From: Bacteroidales bacterium UBA1223
GTDB taxonomy: Bacteria > Bacteroidota > Bacteroidia > Bacteroidales > P3
Reading direction: 5' to 3'
Assembly: GCA_002309155.1 (NCBI GenBank)
Contig: DBXB01000038.1
Span: 45,062-94,257 of the forward strand
Length of the DNA: 49,196 nucleotides
Below the pieces are notes generated by a model that made no database searches, was not told the origin of the DNA, and worked only from the letters and a program-made list of their open reading frames with translations. Each line of letters opens with the position of its first letter. Positions within the stretch are counted from its first letter, which is position 1. The position numbers and the translations under genes were made by a program. Below are positions 34,264 to 43,796 of this stretch, piece by piece.

Positions 34264-35438
34264 TATTTTTTGTCGATGTTGAAGGTCAGTGAGATTCTTA
34301 CAGTGTTTGCAAGAGGGTTGGTGCTGAATTTGGTGGTGGGCACGAGATATGAGAGGTCGAAGTTCATCCTGTTGTAGCGGATGCCGATACCTGCGGTAAG
34401 GTATTGGCGCGCTCCTTTGGTCTTGTGCTCATAGAAGTATCCTATCCTGACAGCAAAGACTTCGCGGTAGATGTATTCGGTACCAAGCGAGAGACTAATC
34501 TCTCTCAACTCTTCCTTGAGTCCGCCGGGGGCGTCGTTGAACGACAGAAATGCACCCATGACGGAGCTTGTCTGACGGTAGTCGGTGTAGTCGCTGTAAT
34601 AACCGATATAGGTGCTGTCGTCGAGCATGACAGGTGGCGTCGGGACTAACAACTTGTTGAGGTCTAACAAGACGTTGATCTTGTTGTAGTCGTCGATTTC
34701 GTAACTGTAACGGCCTCCGAGTCTAAGGTTGGCGGGGAGGAACTCGTTCTCTGTATCGTCGTCAGAGTATGACAGTTTGGAACCGAGGTTGCTGAGAGTC
34801 AAAGCGGCTGCGATCTGTTGGTTGCGATCCACGTCGTACTGGTAGTAGAGTCCTACGTCAGCGGCAAGACCGTTGGCTGATTTGGTGGTCTGCTGTTCCA
34901 CCTCCAGACCCTGTGTCAGGTCGTCGTGGATGAATCTTGCCGTGGCTCCCAGAGCGAGGTTGTCCGACAGCTTCATGGCGTATGTGACATCCACTGCATA
35001 TTCATTTGGACGGAACTCTCCTAGACTTTGTCCTGTCTCGTCGGTATGCTCAATCTTGCCAAGAGTGAAGTAGGTCAGCGACGCACCAACGGCACTTCTC
35101 TTATTAATGGTCTTGTAAGCGCCAAGATAAAGGAAGTTCATCTCTGAGTCGAGTTTTCTGAGCCATGGGGTATAGGTCGTGCTGATGCTTAAGTCTTTGG
35201 GGGCAAAGGCTAACTTAGCGTTGTTCCAGTGTGCAGAATAGGCGTTGGGTTCGTAAGCCGCGCCTGCATCGCCCAATGCGCCGCTGATGGCGTCGGGGGC
35301 TATCTGCAGAATGGGCATACCTGTATGGATGAAATTATTGGATTGCCCGGTGTATTGGTCGTATTGAGCATGAATGTCATTGATGCATCCAGTAAGGGCG
35401 ACGAATAGTACGGTGATGTATAAAAAGATTCTTTTCAT
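34263..35438 (-). CDS. porV: Type IX secretion system outer membrane protein PorV
   Basis: PorV (LptO) is an outer membrane beta-barrel that collects T9SS cargo from the translocon and passes it to the sortase PorU. The 391-residue protein matches the family in length and in segments such as FIHTGMPILQIAPDAISGALGDAGAA and AYSAHWNNAKLAF. The end LSYLVPTTKFSTNPLANTVRISLTF is also typical. The signal peptide (1-25) contains an LTGC stretch at residues 15-18 that resembles a lipobox, although cleavage after HAQ is also possible. porU lies directly upstream (98 bp) and ispF overlaps downstream. Confidence 0.94.
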   Translation of the reverse strand: MKRIFLYITVLFVALTGCINDIHAQYDQYTGQSNNFIHTGMPILQIAPDAISGALGDAGAAYEPNAYSAHWNNAKLAFAPKDLSISTTYTPWLRKLDSEMNFLYLGAYKTINKRSAVGASLTYFTLGKIEHTDETGQSLGEFRPNEYAVDVTYAMKLSDNLALGATARFIHDDLTQGLEVEQQTTKSANGLAADVGLYYQYDVDRNQQIAAALTLSNLGSKLSYSDDDTENEFLPANLRLGGRYSYEIDDYNKINVLLDLNKLLVPTPPVMLDDSTYIGYYSDYTDYRQTSSVMGAFLSFNDAPGGLKEELREISLSLGTEYIYREVFAVRIGYFYEHKTKGARQYLTAGIGIRYNRMNFDLSYLVPTTKFSTNPLANTVRISLTFNIDKK

Positions 35439-35536
35439 TGAAAGTTGTGAAATATTGGCGTTGTTTCAATATTGTTTTATAAATACGCAAATTGGCATTT
35501 TTTATTGTGGAAAAGTCGGGAAAAAATGAGAAGGTG

Positions 35537-38500
35537 TTATTTGACTATGATTTTGCCGGTCTCGTGAATCAGATCTCCGTCGGCAGTCCTTATGGTGAAT
35601 CGGGCGATATATACTCCCGGTGGCACCCTTGTCCCGCTTGATGATGTCAGGTTCCAGTTGACAGGTCCCACGACATAGCTGTCGGCAGAGACCGCAGGGT
35701 CTGTACTCCATATCGGGTGTCCTTGCATGTTGAATATGTCAAGATGTGCCGATGTTATCTCGCCTTTGATATTGTGCTCCAAATCAAGCATGGCGTGTGT
35801 CGATGCGGGATTGGGGGTTGTGCGGAACTGGGTGGTTACAGTGTCGTCGCTGTGTACGTAGAAGATGATTTCAGATGTGTTGGAGTAGTTGAAAATATTC
35901 CATGCTTTTACAATTATGGAATGTCTTCCCCTGGACAGCGACGACAGCTCGTAGCGTATCTCGCCGCAGTTCTCGTCGCTGATGTCTGTCTCATAGAAAT
36001 CGTTGAGGATTATTGTGCTGTTCTGGTTGCCGTCGACAATCGCCGTGATGTCGTGCCCCAATCCGCTGCCTACGGCATTGATGCCGATGCTGTCGCTAAG
36101 TTTGACCAGCAGGGTGGGGGAGTCGTCGGTTATTCCTCCGTTGCGGAAATTTGTGTCGTTCATGAAGAGCCTTATCTCAGGACGGGTCTCGGTGATGACC
36201 ACGCTCTCGTCAAATCCGCCGAGAACCAATCTGCTGTACGACCCAGAGGCGTCCTCGTCGCCACTCTTGGCATAGTGTGTCAGCTTGGCGGGCTCAAACT
36301 TGTAGGCGACGTCTCGAGGAACAGTGAATTTGTAACTGAACCGGCCTCCGTTGACTGTCGCCCTCCCTTTGTACAGCAGACTATTCTGGATGGTGTACGA
36401 CACCTCGCATCCTTCGTTGTCGTTGGCAAAGGTCTGAGCGTTTTTTACTCGGTCGTATACCTCGGGGAAGATGTATCCGTCAAAATCACTAACCAGCGCT
36501 CCGTCAGAATTGTGTATCTCCCCTTCTATGGTGACCGTCGAGAGAACTAATGCTGTGTCGCATCGGTTCGTATCCACGGTGTTGCCGTTCACTGCAGTTA
36601 CTTCTACCCGGTATTTTGGATGACTCAGCTTCAATGCCGGGTCTCCGAGGAGGGCGAGCGATTGCCGTGTGTAATGAATGTTCTTGGATATTCTGATGGC
36701 ATCACCTATGGTGTTCTCAGGGTTCAGCGCCTGCATGACCATCTCAGCGTTGACGACTTGCGTGTGAGATATGGGCCTCGATGCGGCGAGGCAGGCAATG
36801 CCGGCGCCGTCGGCAAGGAGGAATTCCTCGGCGCCACAGGTCTCGTCAGGGTCGTCGTAACGACCGAAGGTGCAGGTGCTTGTGATGAAAAATGGGAGTT
36901 GCAGACTGTTGGCGTAATTACTTATGTCAGATTTCATCATAAACCGCTCGGTACCTATATATTGCGACGAGCCATGTCCTATGTAGTTAAGTATAAGACA
37001 TCCGTAATCCATACGCTTTTTAAGAGCGTTGTTCACATCAGGGAAATACGATCCGTCGGCACCGGAACGCTGTATGTATGCGTCAGCATATATCTTGTCA
37101 ACGGTGAATTGTGGATACTGTTCGGCAATCTGTCTTGCTATATATTCTGACGAGGAGGTGAATACGGTGTCGCTCCTGTTTCCGGGATCGGCATCGTCGG
37201 CAAGGAGTGCCACGCTGTTGCGCCAGTCTCCACGTATCTCATCCTGAAAGAGGTCTCTCCGGGTGATGTAACGTTCTATCTTGTCGACAATATGTCGGGC
37301 TTCAACGACATTCTTTGCTGGCAGTCTGCCGACATTTATGTCCATGCTTGAATATTCGGAGACCGACTCCCCGTCGTCAAGGTATGTCATCACGTCGTCG
37401 CTCGCCAATGATTCTCCGTCATCGTCAAATGATGCCAATGTCTGATAAGTCACCACGGTGGGCATACTCTTGTCCAGCAAGTCTTTGTTGTCGTAGGTGC
37501 CTTTCCCGAAGAGAAGCAGATGTAACGGTTTTGTCTTTGTCGGGTCTGTTTTCCAGCGGTTGTAAAACATCCGCATCATCTCTCTTATCGCCATCGGGTC
37601 TTTCTGTCCGTTGCTGAACTCGTTGAAGACTTGTTCCTGTGTGACTACTATCACTCCGATATTGTCATAGATGCTGTGGAGATTTGCCAGCCTCTGAGCT
37701 TCGTCTAGAAAACTGCTGTGGGTTACTATGACCAGCTCGGCGTTGTCCATCCCGTGGATGTTTTGGTTCGCAATTGGTGTTATTGACAGAGGTTTGCTGA
37801 AATTGCTGGAGTTTTTGAAGGCAACATAGTTCCTCCACCTGTCGGCGGCGTTGGCGAATGACAGCGACCCTCCACTGGAGGTGGTAGCCATCTCTACGAT
37901 GTCATTGTATTCGGTGACATCCCATATCCGGGTATTGTTGTCCCCACCGCTCATCTCATAGCTGCGTGTTACCGCTCCTACAAGCGGGGTCCGGAACAAA
38001 CTTATGCCTCCGCTATAGGCCAGAGGCACTTCGGCGTCTACTTCTATATAGTCTAAATAGCCTACAGCTGTATTCTCATTATAGTTGTATGTTATCCCTA
38101 TGTCGATATTGCTTCCGTTTGCGGGGATTTGTTCAATGAAAGTGGAGTAGGGGTTGTATTTGCTGAAGTTGTGGGTGCCGCTGACGCCGTTGGCGACAAT
38201 GTGGAAATTGCTGCTTTCAGACGAGACTGATGCCAAGGCATAGCGTATCTTGACGAGAGATGGCGTGGCGGGAAGAGTGAAGCTGACATTCCTTTGATTC
38301 GTGCTGCCTGAGAAACGCTCGCCGAGCCATACCTGACCGCTTTTGAAGACATTGACTAAATCGTTCTCGTGATATTGCTGAATGCGGCATTTGGTGACGG
38401 TGGCTCCTGTCGGAGTGGTGGGTGTTTGTGTCTGAACACGTTTATGACCGCCGCTTTGTATCGTCAGATATACGTAGTTGGATTCTGAATAAGGATGACT

Positions 38501-38902
38501 CTGCCGGATGTTGCGGTCCAACTCGCTGTCGTATACCCATCTGTAGGCGCCTGTTCCATAAAAAAGTATATAATCTCCCGCTTCGAAGATGCCATTGCCG
38601 TTATTGTCATGGACCTCGACGGCAATCTCTTCCAGGTCGTCAATCCGCTGATCTCCGTTGAGGGTCGACAATACTCCTCCTTGGTGACTGTAAAGTGCTA
38701 TGTCGGAAGTCGATACACCTGTCAACTGACTGATGTCTTCAGTAGTTATCTTGTACAATCCACACGCCCCTGTCTCCATCTTCCACCAATTGCCGGACTG
38801 AAGCACAGAGTTGTCGGCATGCTGCCCTATGGCAAAGAGTGGGAAACAAGTCAGAATGAATGATAATATCGTTGTGAATAAAAATCTTTGCGCTCTTTTC
38901 AT
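35537..38902 (-). CDS. porU: Type IX secretion system sortase PorU
   Basis: PorU is the gingipain-like (C25) cell-surface sortase. It removes the C-terminal signal of T9SS cargo and attaches the protein to A-LPS. The 1121-residue precursor has a signal peptide (1-26), an N-terminal region with VLQSGNWWKMETGACGLYKI, and a C25 peptidase domain (about 400-770). The catalytic His643 lies in LNYIGHGSS and Cys677 in TSTCTFGRYDDP. Its last 90 residues (TTPNPASTHAMLDLEHN through ETGKIIVK) form a type A-like sorting domain, which PorU is known to retain. It heads a minus-strand run with porV. Cargo in this window includes the giant protein at 22043-30814. Confidence 0.95.
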   Translation of the reverse strand: MKRAQRFLFTTILSFILTCFPLFAIGQHADNSVLQSGNWWKMETGACGLYKITTEDISQLTGVSTSDIALYSHQGGVLSTLNGDQRIDDLEEIAVEVHDNNGNGIFEAGDYILFYGTGAYRWVYDSELDRNIRQSHPYSESNYVYLTIQSGGHKRVQTQTPTTPTGATVTKCRIQQYHENDLVNVFKSGQVWLGERFSGSTNQRNVSFTLPATPSLVKIRYALASVSSESSNFHIVANGVSGTHNFSKYNPYSTFIEQIPANGSNIDIGITYNYNENTAVGYLDYIEVDAEVPLAYSGGISLFRTPLVGAVTRSYEMSGGDNNTRIWDVTEYNDIVEMATTSSGGSLSFANAADRWRNYVAFKNSSNFSKPLSITPIANQNIHGMDNAELVIVTHSSFLDEAQRLANLHSIYDNIGVIVVTQEQVFNEFSNGQKDPMAIREMMRMFYNRWKTDPTKTKPLHLLLFGKGTYDNKDLLDKSMPTVVTYQTLASFDDDGESLASDDVMTYLDDGESVSEYSSMDINVGRLPAKNVVEARHIVDKIERYITRRDLFQDEIRGDWRNSVALLADDADPGNRSDTVFTSSSEYIARQIAEQYPQFTVDKIYADAYIQRSGADGSYFPDVNNALKKRMDYGCLILNYIGHGSSQYIGTERFMMKSDISNYANSLQLPFFITSTCTFGRYDDPDETCGAEEFLLADGAGIACLAASRPISHTQVVNAEMVMQALNPENTIGDAIRISKNIHYTRQSLALLGDPALKLSHPKYRVEVTAVNGNTVDTNRCDTALVLSTVTIEGEIHNSDGALVSDFDGYIFPEVYDRVKNAQTFANDNEGCEVSYTIQNSLLYKGRATVNGGRFSYKFTVPRDVAYKFEPAKLTHYAKSGDEDASGSYSRLVLGGFDESVVITETRPEIRLFMNDTNFRNGGITDDSPTLLVKLSDSIGINAVGSGLGHDITAIVDGNQNSTIILNDFYETDISDENCGEIRYELSSLSRGRHSIIVKAWNIFNYSNTSEIIFYVHSDDTVTTQFRTTPNPASTHAMLDLEHNIKGEITSAHLDIFNMQGHPIWSTDPAVSADSYVVGPVNWNLTSSSGTRVPPGVYIARFTIRTADGDLIHETGKIIVK

Positions 38903-39221
38903 AAGTGCTATATAAACGTGAACGATTTTTTATTATTGTGTAACTTTTACCTTAACTATCTAGTTAATCTAGATTTTCTAGATTTTCAAGAGACTCTAGA
39001 TTTTCTAGTTCTTCTAGTGGCAGAAACCCTTATGAATAATCCTTGATTTTCATTTTTTTTTCAGAGTCGACTCGCTTTTTTTTCAGGTATTTAATAATTG
39101 TTTATTTATTGAAAGTGCTGAAAATCAGTATTGCGTAAAATATTTTATTGGATTTTGTTGTTATTTGAAAGAAAATTCGTAATATTGCCAATTATTTTTA
39201 GGCTCATTTTATACTGATTAT
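38903..39221. other. 319-bp divergent spacer between porU and porP
   Basis: No gene is seen. At 38957-39018 there are repeated tctagatttt and ttctag units: tctagattttctagatttt at 38969-38987, then ctctagattttctagttcttctag. These form overlapping direct and inverted repeats around TCTAGA. On the right, TTG (39158-39160), 19 bases and TAATATTG (39180-39187) form a plausible but imperfect porP promoter. No clear porU promoter box was found on the other strand. Confidence 0.6.
39158..39187 (+). promoter_or_regulatory. Candidate promoter for porP
   Basis: TTG at 39158-39160, 19 bases, then TAATATTG at 39180-39187; one mismatch from TAnnTTTG. The leader before the ATG at 39222 would be about 28 nt. 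Confidence 0.4.
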
Positions 39222-40223
39222 ATGATGAAGAAATTCAAAAAAATTGCCTTATTCGTCGCTCTGTTTCTTGGAGTGGCACATGGTGCTTCGGCTCAGGATG
39301 TCATATTTTCACAGTTTTACGCTAATCCTCTCTACCTGAACCCTGCATTTGCTGGCTCTAAAGTCTGTCCCCGTATCTCATTGAACTATCGTAGTCAGTG
39401 GCCTTCGTTGGTAAGTGCTTTTACCACGGTGTCAGCATCTTATGACCAGTATATTGATGGTATGCACGGCGGTATCGGAGCCATCCTTCTCACTGACCGT
39501 CAAGGCGACCATGGTGCTCTTTCCACCAGTTCGTTCTCGGCAATGTATGCCTTCCGTTTTCAGCTGGCTCGTGATATTTGGGTCAACGCTGGTCTTAAGG
39601 CGGGAATAGTCAATACAAGCCTCGACTGGGCAAACCTTCGTTTCCCTGACATGATTGACAATGTCACCGGTTTTACGGGTATGACATCGGCTCAGATGCC
39701 TGAGCATACAAATAAATGGTATCTTGATTTCGACGCCGGCGCTCTGATCTACGGTTCTTCATGGTATGTTGGATTTGCCGCCGCTCACCTTACCCAGCCT
39801 AGTAATGGTTTCTACGGCATCACCAAACTGCCCATCAAGCTGACCGGAAACGTGGGAGCTCTTATCAATATTGCAGAAGAGGCGCGCCGTACCTCCTCTC
39901 TCGGTTTGGGAACCCCTGTCCTTTCGCCTAACTTCATCTATCAGTATCAGGCAGGTTTCCATTATTTCAACTACGGTCTTTATCTCGACTGGATGCCGTT
40001 TATTGTTGGTATTTGGTTCCGCAACGGTATCGAGAATCCCGACGCTTTTATCTTCCAGGTTGGATTCCAGCAGGAGCATTTCAAACTTGGATATAGCTAC
40101 GACGTGACGGTCTCCAAACTCGCCAACAACACGTCAGGTGCTCACGAGATCAGCCTCGGATTCCTGTTGCCGTGCCCCGAGAAGAAACATAAAGTCAAAG
40201 CTATCCGCTGCCCGTCGTTCTAA
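39222..40223 (+). CDS. porP: PorP/SprF family T9SS membrane protein
   Basis: A 333-residue outer membrane protein of the PorP/SprF family (TIGR03519 type), which associates with the T9SS ring or helps localise cargo. It has a signal peptide (ending GASAQ) and then the hallmark DVIFSQFYANPLYLNPAFAGS and NYRSQWPSL. Beta-barrel strands continue to the C-terminus (EISLGFLLPC). In this phylum PorP/SprF genes often accompany T9SS genes or large type B sorting-domain cargo. The next gene, gldJ, is 95 bases downstream on the same strand. Confidence 0.93.
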   Translation: MMKKFKKIALFVALFLGVAHGASAQDVIFSQFYANPLYLNPAFAGSKVCPRISLNYRSQWPSLVSAFTTVSASYDQYIDGMHGGIGAILLTDRQGDHGALSTSSFSAMYAFRFQLARDIWVNAGLKAGIVNTSLDWANLRFPDMIDNVTGFTGMTSAQMPEHTNKWYLDFDAGALIYGSSWYVGFAAAHLTQPSNGFYGITKLPIKLTGNVGALINIAEEARRTSSLGLGTPVLSPNFIYQYQAGFHYFNYGLYLDWMPFIVGIWFRNGIENPDAFIFQVGFQQEHFKLGYSYDVTVSKLANNTSGAHEISLGFLLPCPEKKHKVKAIRCPSF

Positions 40224-40318
40224 TGACACGGATACTCTCCCGACAGTTAATTATTACAAAAACGAAACATTATTCTCTAGAAATCGTAATATAAAGAAAA
40301 AATAAGTCTGTTTATATC

Positions 40319-41869
40319 ATGAAAAACCTCAAAATCGTATCTCTCTTGTTGATCGCGGCCGTGGCTCTGTCAGGCTGTAGCAAGCAGAAATCATCTGCCA
40401 CTGGTTGGAATTACAATGATTCTGACTGGGGCGGATTTGAAGTGTCTGAGTATAACGAGCAGATCACTGCTCCCGGTCTCGTATTCATAGAGGGCGGCTC
40501 CTTCGCTATGGGCAGAGTCTCCGACGACTCCCGTTTCCAGTGGAACAACGTGGCTCATAACGTTACAGTCTCCTCGTTCTATATGGATGAGACTGAGGTG
40601 ACCAATCAGTCCTATCGCGAATATGTTTATTGGATGCGTCGCGCCTACGGTGAGGAATATCCCGAGCGTGTACGTGCCATCTATCCCGACACCAACGCTT
40701 GGCGTGACAAACTCGCCTGGCGTGAAGGTTTCGTGGATTACTATTTCCAGAGTCCTATCTACGACCTTTATCCTGTCGTAGGTGTCTCCTGGGAACAGGC
40801 TTCTAAGTATTGCATCTGGCGTACCGACCGTGTTAATGAGAAGATATTGGTTGACAAGGGCATCATCCTCCTCGACCTTACCGACCTCCGTGGGGAGACG
40901 GCTTTCCAGACCGACGTCTATCTCGCTGGCCAGTACAGAGGTGAGTCGAAGAATGAACTCGACAACCTTGACCCCAGCGCCGGTGGTGAGCCCCGTCAGG
41001 TTCGTCGTGAGGACGGTATCCTGGTTCCCTACTATCGTCTGCCTACTGAGGCTGAATGGGAATTCGCCGCTCTCGGCATGATTGGCAACACTTACGACGA
41101 GCGTGTCGTTGAACATAAGACTTATCCGTGGGCAGGCTCCAGTGTCCGCTCCGCCAACAAGAAATACTACGGTCAGTTCCTCGCCAACTTCAAGCGTAGC
41201 CGTGGCGACGCTATGGGTGTCGCAGGCAACCTTAACGACGGTTGGGATTACACCTGCCCCGTTAAGTGGTACTTCCCCAACGACTACGGTCTGTATAACA
41301 TGGCTGGCAACGTGAGCGAATGGTGCATGGATGTCTACCGTAAAGATCAGAATCCTGTCGGAGGTGAGGATCAGAACCCGTTCCGTGGCAACGTCTACCG
41401 CACTCCTACCTATATCGATGAGGAAATCGCTATCAACGATACCACCGGAAGCATCGTCTACAAGAATGTTGACGACGACCTGAACCGTCGCAACTATCGT
41501 CAGGCCGACAATATCAACTATCTCGATGGCGACTATGCTTCGAATATCTATGATTACAATAACAATTCAAGTATCAGCGAATGGGTGAGCACCAACGATG
41601 ATGATATGGGTGGCATGGTTGAAGAGGATAATGTTATGGCAAGTCCCGACAGTGTCACCAACATGATGTATCGCCGCAATGTCAGCGACCAGCGTAAGGT
41701 GACCTCTCTGCTTAGCAATAAAGTCCGCGTCGTGAAGGGCGGTTCCTGGAAAGACCGTGCTTACTGGATGCAGGCTGGCCCCCGCCGCTTCTATGAGCAG
41801 GATCGCTCCACCTCATGGATTGGTTTCCGTTGCGCTATGGATCGCCTCGGACCTCGTGCTGGAAGATAA
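40319..41869 (+). CDS. gldJ: T9SS-associated lipoprotein GldJ
   Basis: A 516-residue lipoprotein (lipobox ALSGC, Cys20) with a formylglycine-generating enzyme-like (SUMF1) fold. Family segments are FIEGGSFAMG, SFYMDETEVTNQSYREY, YRLPTEAEWEFAA, YNMAGNVSEWCMDVYR and VVKGGSWKDRAYW. GldJ is needed for gliding and stabilises GldK in Flavobacterium. I chose GldJ over the related PorK/GldK because RNYRQADNINYLDGD and the neighbourhood (porU, porV and, a few genes on, murF) match the gldJ region of Flavobacterium. The typical porL-M-N genes do not follow. A terminator lies at 41899-41927. Confidence 0.85.
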   Translation: MKNLKIVSLLLIAAVALSGCSKQKSSATGWNYNDSDWGGFEVSEYNEQITAPGLVFIEGGSFAMGRVSDDSRFQWNNVAHNVTVSSFYMDETEVTNQSYREYVYWMRRAYGEEYPERVRAIYPDTNAWRDKLAWREGFVDYYFQSPIYDLYPVVGVSWEQASKYCIWRTDRVNEKILVDKGIILLDLTDLRGETAFQTDVYLAGQYRGESKNELDNLDPSAGGEPRQVRREDGILVPYYRLPTEAEWEFAALGMIGNTYDERVVEHKTYPWAGSSVRSANKKYYGQFLANFKRSRGDAMGVAGNLNDGWDYTCPVKWYFPNDYGLYNMAGNVSEWCMDVYRKDQNPVGGEDQNPFRGNVYRTPTYIDEEIAINDTTGSIVYKNVDDDLNRRNYRQADNINYLDGDYASNIYDYNNNSSISEWVSTNDDDMGGMVEEDNVMASPDSVTNMMYRRNVSDQRKVTSLLSNKVRVVKGGSWKDRAYWMQAGPRRFYEQDRSTSWIGFRCAMDRLGPRAGR

Positions 41870-41898
41870 ATAGAATATTTTGATTGTAATATTATGTT

Positions 41899-41927
41899 AA
41901 GGAAAGTCGCAAGGCTTTCCTTTTTTT
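41899..41927 (+). terminator. Rho-independent terminator after gldJ
   Basis: Stem aaggaaagtc (41899-41908) pairs with ggctttcctt (41913-41922), including one G-U pair, around a GCAA loop. Five more T residues follow. Confidence 0.85.
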
Positions 41928-41962
41928 ATTTCTGTCAGTGGAATCAATTCTCTCTTTTTTTG

Positions 41963-41970
41963 TAAATTTG
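41963..41970 (+). promoter_or_regulatory. Promoter -7 box for the OstA-like gene
   Basis: TAAATTTG matches TAnnTTTG. The leader to the ATG at 42109 would be about 130 nt. I see no known leader element in it. Confidence 0.55.
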
Positions 41971-42108
41971 CATACGATTAATGTCGGTTCTGCGGAAGAA
42001 ATGACAGTGGAAATAGTTGATTGATATGGATTTGTTGAATTGTGTGTGTTTTCCACGTTCACTATTTTCTGTCATGCTGACAATAATGTAGCTGTTATCA
42101 CCCTGTTC

Positions 42109-43638
42109 ATGAGAACCCGTTGTCTGTTATTTATATCATTATTCTGCATCGCCGTGCTTCAGCCCTCGGCGCTCATGGCTCAACGTATTATCGAATATGA
42201 GTCGGGCATGGGTACCAGAGACCCCGGGAACTCCGATATATGGATTCTTTATAATCATGTCGTGGCATATCATGATGGCATGACACTGATTACGGATTCC
42301 GCCTCCTTCGATACTAAAAACAACGTCTTTGTGGCTTACCGCAACGTCGTGATACATTTCACCGACACCACAACTCTGTACGGTTCCTCGGCTATCTACG
42401 ACGGCACAACACGTATCGCCGACGTATGGGGCGATACCGTCACCCTTGTCGATGGGAAAACCATCCTGAAGACAGACATTATTAGTTATGACCGCAACAG
42501 CAGCACCGCCTCATACTATCATTGGGGACATACGGTTCACGTGGGCGATACTATGGACAGCGACAAGGGGTTCTACCATTCTGACACTCGAGACCTCTTC
42601 CTTTTTGACAATGTGGCACTGTTTAACGCCAACTCAAGACTTCTCACCGACACGCTTTACTATAACACCCGCACCAGTCTGGCACAGTTTGTCTCGCCTA
42701 CCGATATCTTCAGCGACTCGTCTACGGTGTACAGCGAGAACGGCACTTACAACACCAATACTCATCTGGCCTGCTCCTATAAGACAACACGTCTCACAAA
42801 CCGTGAGAAATGGCTTACGGCCGACACGCTGTACTTCAACGACAAAACGGAGCACGGTGAGGCTTGGGGAAATGTTACTATTGTCGACACTCTGAATAAT
42901 GTTATATGCAAGGGAGAATATGGTCTTACTGATCAGGAGAGACACGCCTCGCTTGTCACCGACTCTGCATTGATCGTCTTGATCGACAAGGGTGACTCTG
43001 CGTTTATGCATGCCGACTCGATATGGGCATTCAATAATGATGACAAGGAGTTTGAGTCTGCCAAGGCGTATAGAACTGTCAGAGTCTATCGTTACGACGC
43101 CCAGGCAGTATGCGACTCGCTCTTCTATTCGGCTAAGGACTCGGTACTCTACCTCTATCAAAATCCCGTTGTCTGGTATGACAATTATCAATGTACTGCC
43201 GACACGATTATATGCCATTTCGACAGTGGTGGAGTCAGACTTGTCAACCTCCGTGCCAATATTATGGCGGTGGAAAAAGTGGATAGGCTGAAGTTCAACC
43301 AGGTGAAAGGTAAGAACGCCGACGTGTACTGCAAGGACAGTGAACCTCTATATGCCGATGTGCTTGGCTCGGCGAGGATGGTCTATTATGTCTTGGACGA
43401 AACGGAGGGCAACCATAGGGAATTGATAGGCGTCAATGCGGGTATGGGCTCAGATATGCGTATCTACTTCAAGAACCGCAAGCCCACACGTTTCGCCACC
43501 TACGGCACTCCCGATATGAAAATGTATCCACCGGATGAATTACCTGAAGAGGAGAAAAGTCTGCCGGGATTTAAATGGCAAGAGGAAATCCGCCCTCTGT
43601 CACCGGCTGATGTCTTCGTCAGAAAGTCGCAAGACTGA
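42109..43638 (+). CDS. OstA-like protein (LPS transport family)
   Basis: A 509-residue exported protein with signal peptide MRTRCLLFISLFCIAVLQPS (cleavage near LMAQ). It consists of repeated beta strands of the OstA/LptA type, for example NNVFVAYRNVVIHFTDTTTL, ADVWGDTVTLVDGKT and LTADTLYFNDKTEHGEAWGN. These resemble the LptA/LptD N-terminal beta-jellyroll, which forms the periplasmic bridge for lipopolysaccharide, so a role in LPS transport is likely. Bacteroidota OstA-like proteins have this length. The frame could start 23 codons earlier, but the ATG at 42109 gives a proper signal peptide. Confidence 0.85.
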   Translation: MRTRCLLFISLFCIAVLQPSALMAQRIIEYESGMGTRDPGNSDIWILYNHVVAYHDGMTLITDSASFDTKNNVFVAYRNVVIHFTDTTTLYGSSAIYDGTTRIADVWGDTVTLVDGKTILKTDIISYDRNSSTASYYHWGHTVHVGDTMDSDKGFYHSDTRDLFLFDNVALFNANSRLLTDTLYYNTRTSLAQFVSPTDIFSDSSTVYSENGTYNTNTHLACSYKTTRLTNREKWLTADTLYFNDKTEHGEAWGNVTIVDTLNNVICKGEYGLTDQERHASLVTDSALIVLIDKGDSAFMHADSIWAFNNDDKEFESAKAYRTVRVYRYDAQAVCDSLFYSAKDSVLYLYQNPVVWYDNYQCTADTIICHFDSGGVRLVNLRANIMAVEKVDRLKFNQVKGKNADVYCKDSEPLYADVLGSARMVYYVLDETEGNHRELIGVNAGMGSDMRIYFKNRKPTRFATYGTPDMKMYPPDELPEEEKSLPGFKWQEEIRPLSPADVFVRKSQD

Positions 43639-43796
43639 CTTCTTGGGGGTTGCCGATTTTATCGTTATGACATTGGTATTGTTTTTCTGTCTGTTTTTCC
43701 GGCGTGACAAAATGGCAGAATTATCCCTTGGCAATATTTTTGTTATAATATAATAATGATTTAATCATCTTTGTTTGAATAAAAAAAACTATAAAT
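43639..43796 (+). promoter_or_regulatory. Upstream region and promoter of grpE-dnaJ
   Basis: TATTTTTG at 43735-43742 fits the TAnnTTTG box, with a leader of about 48 nt. Just before it, at 43705-43733, tgacaaaatggcag is followed after eight bases by ttggca; the two ggca elements might be a control site for heat-shock genes. There is no CIRCE (HrcA) inverted repeat. Confidence 0.5.

Noticed and set aside
38903..39221. Possible insertion-sequence remnant in the porU/porP spacer
   Set aside because: No transposase fragment and no terminal inverted repeats with target duplications were found; only short TCTAGA-type repeats.
43639..43796. Sigma-54-like TGGCA...TTGGC upstream of grpE
   Set aside because: The spacing between GG and GC is too long for a -24/-12 promoter.
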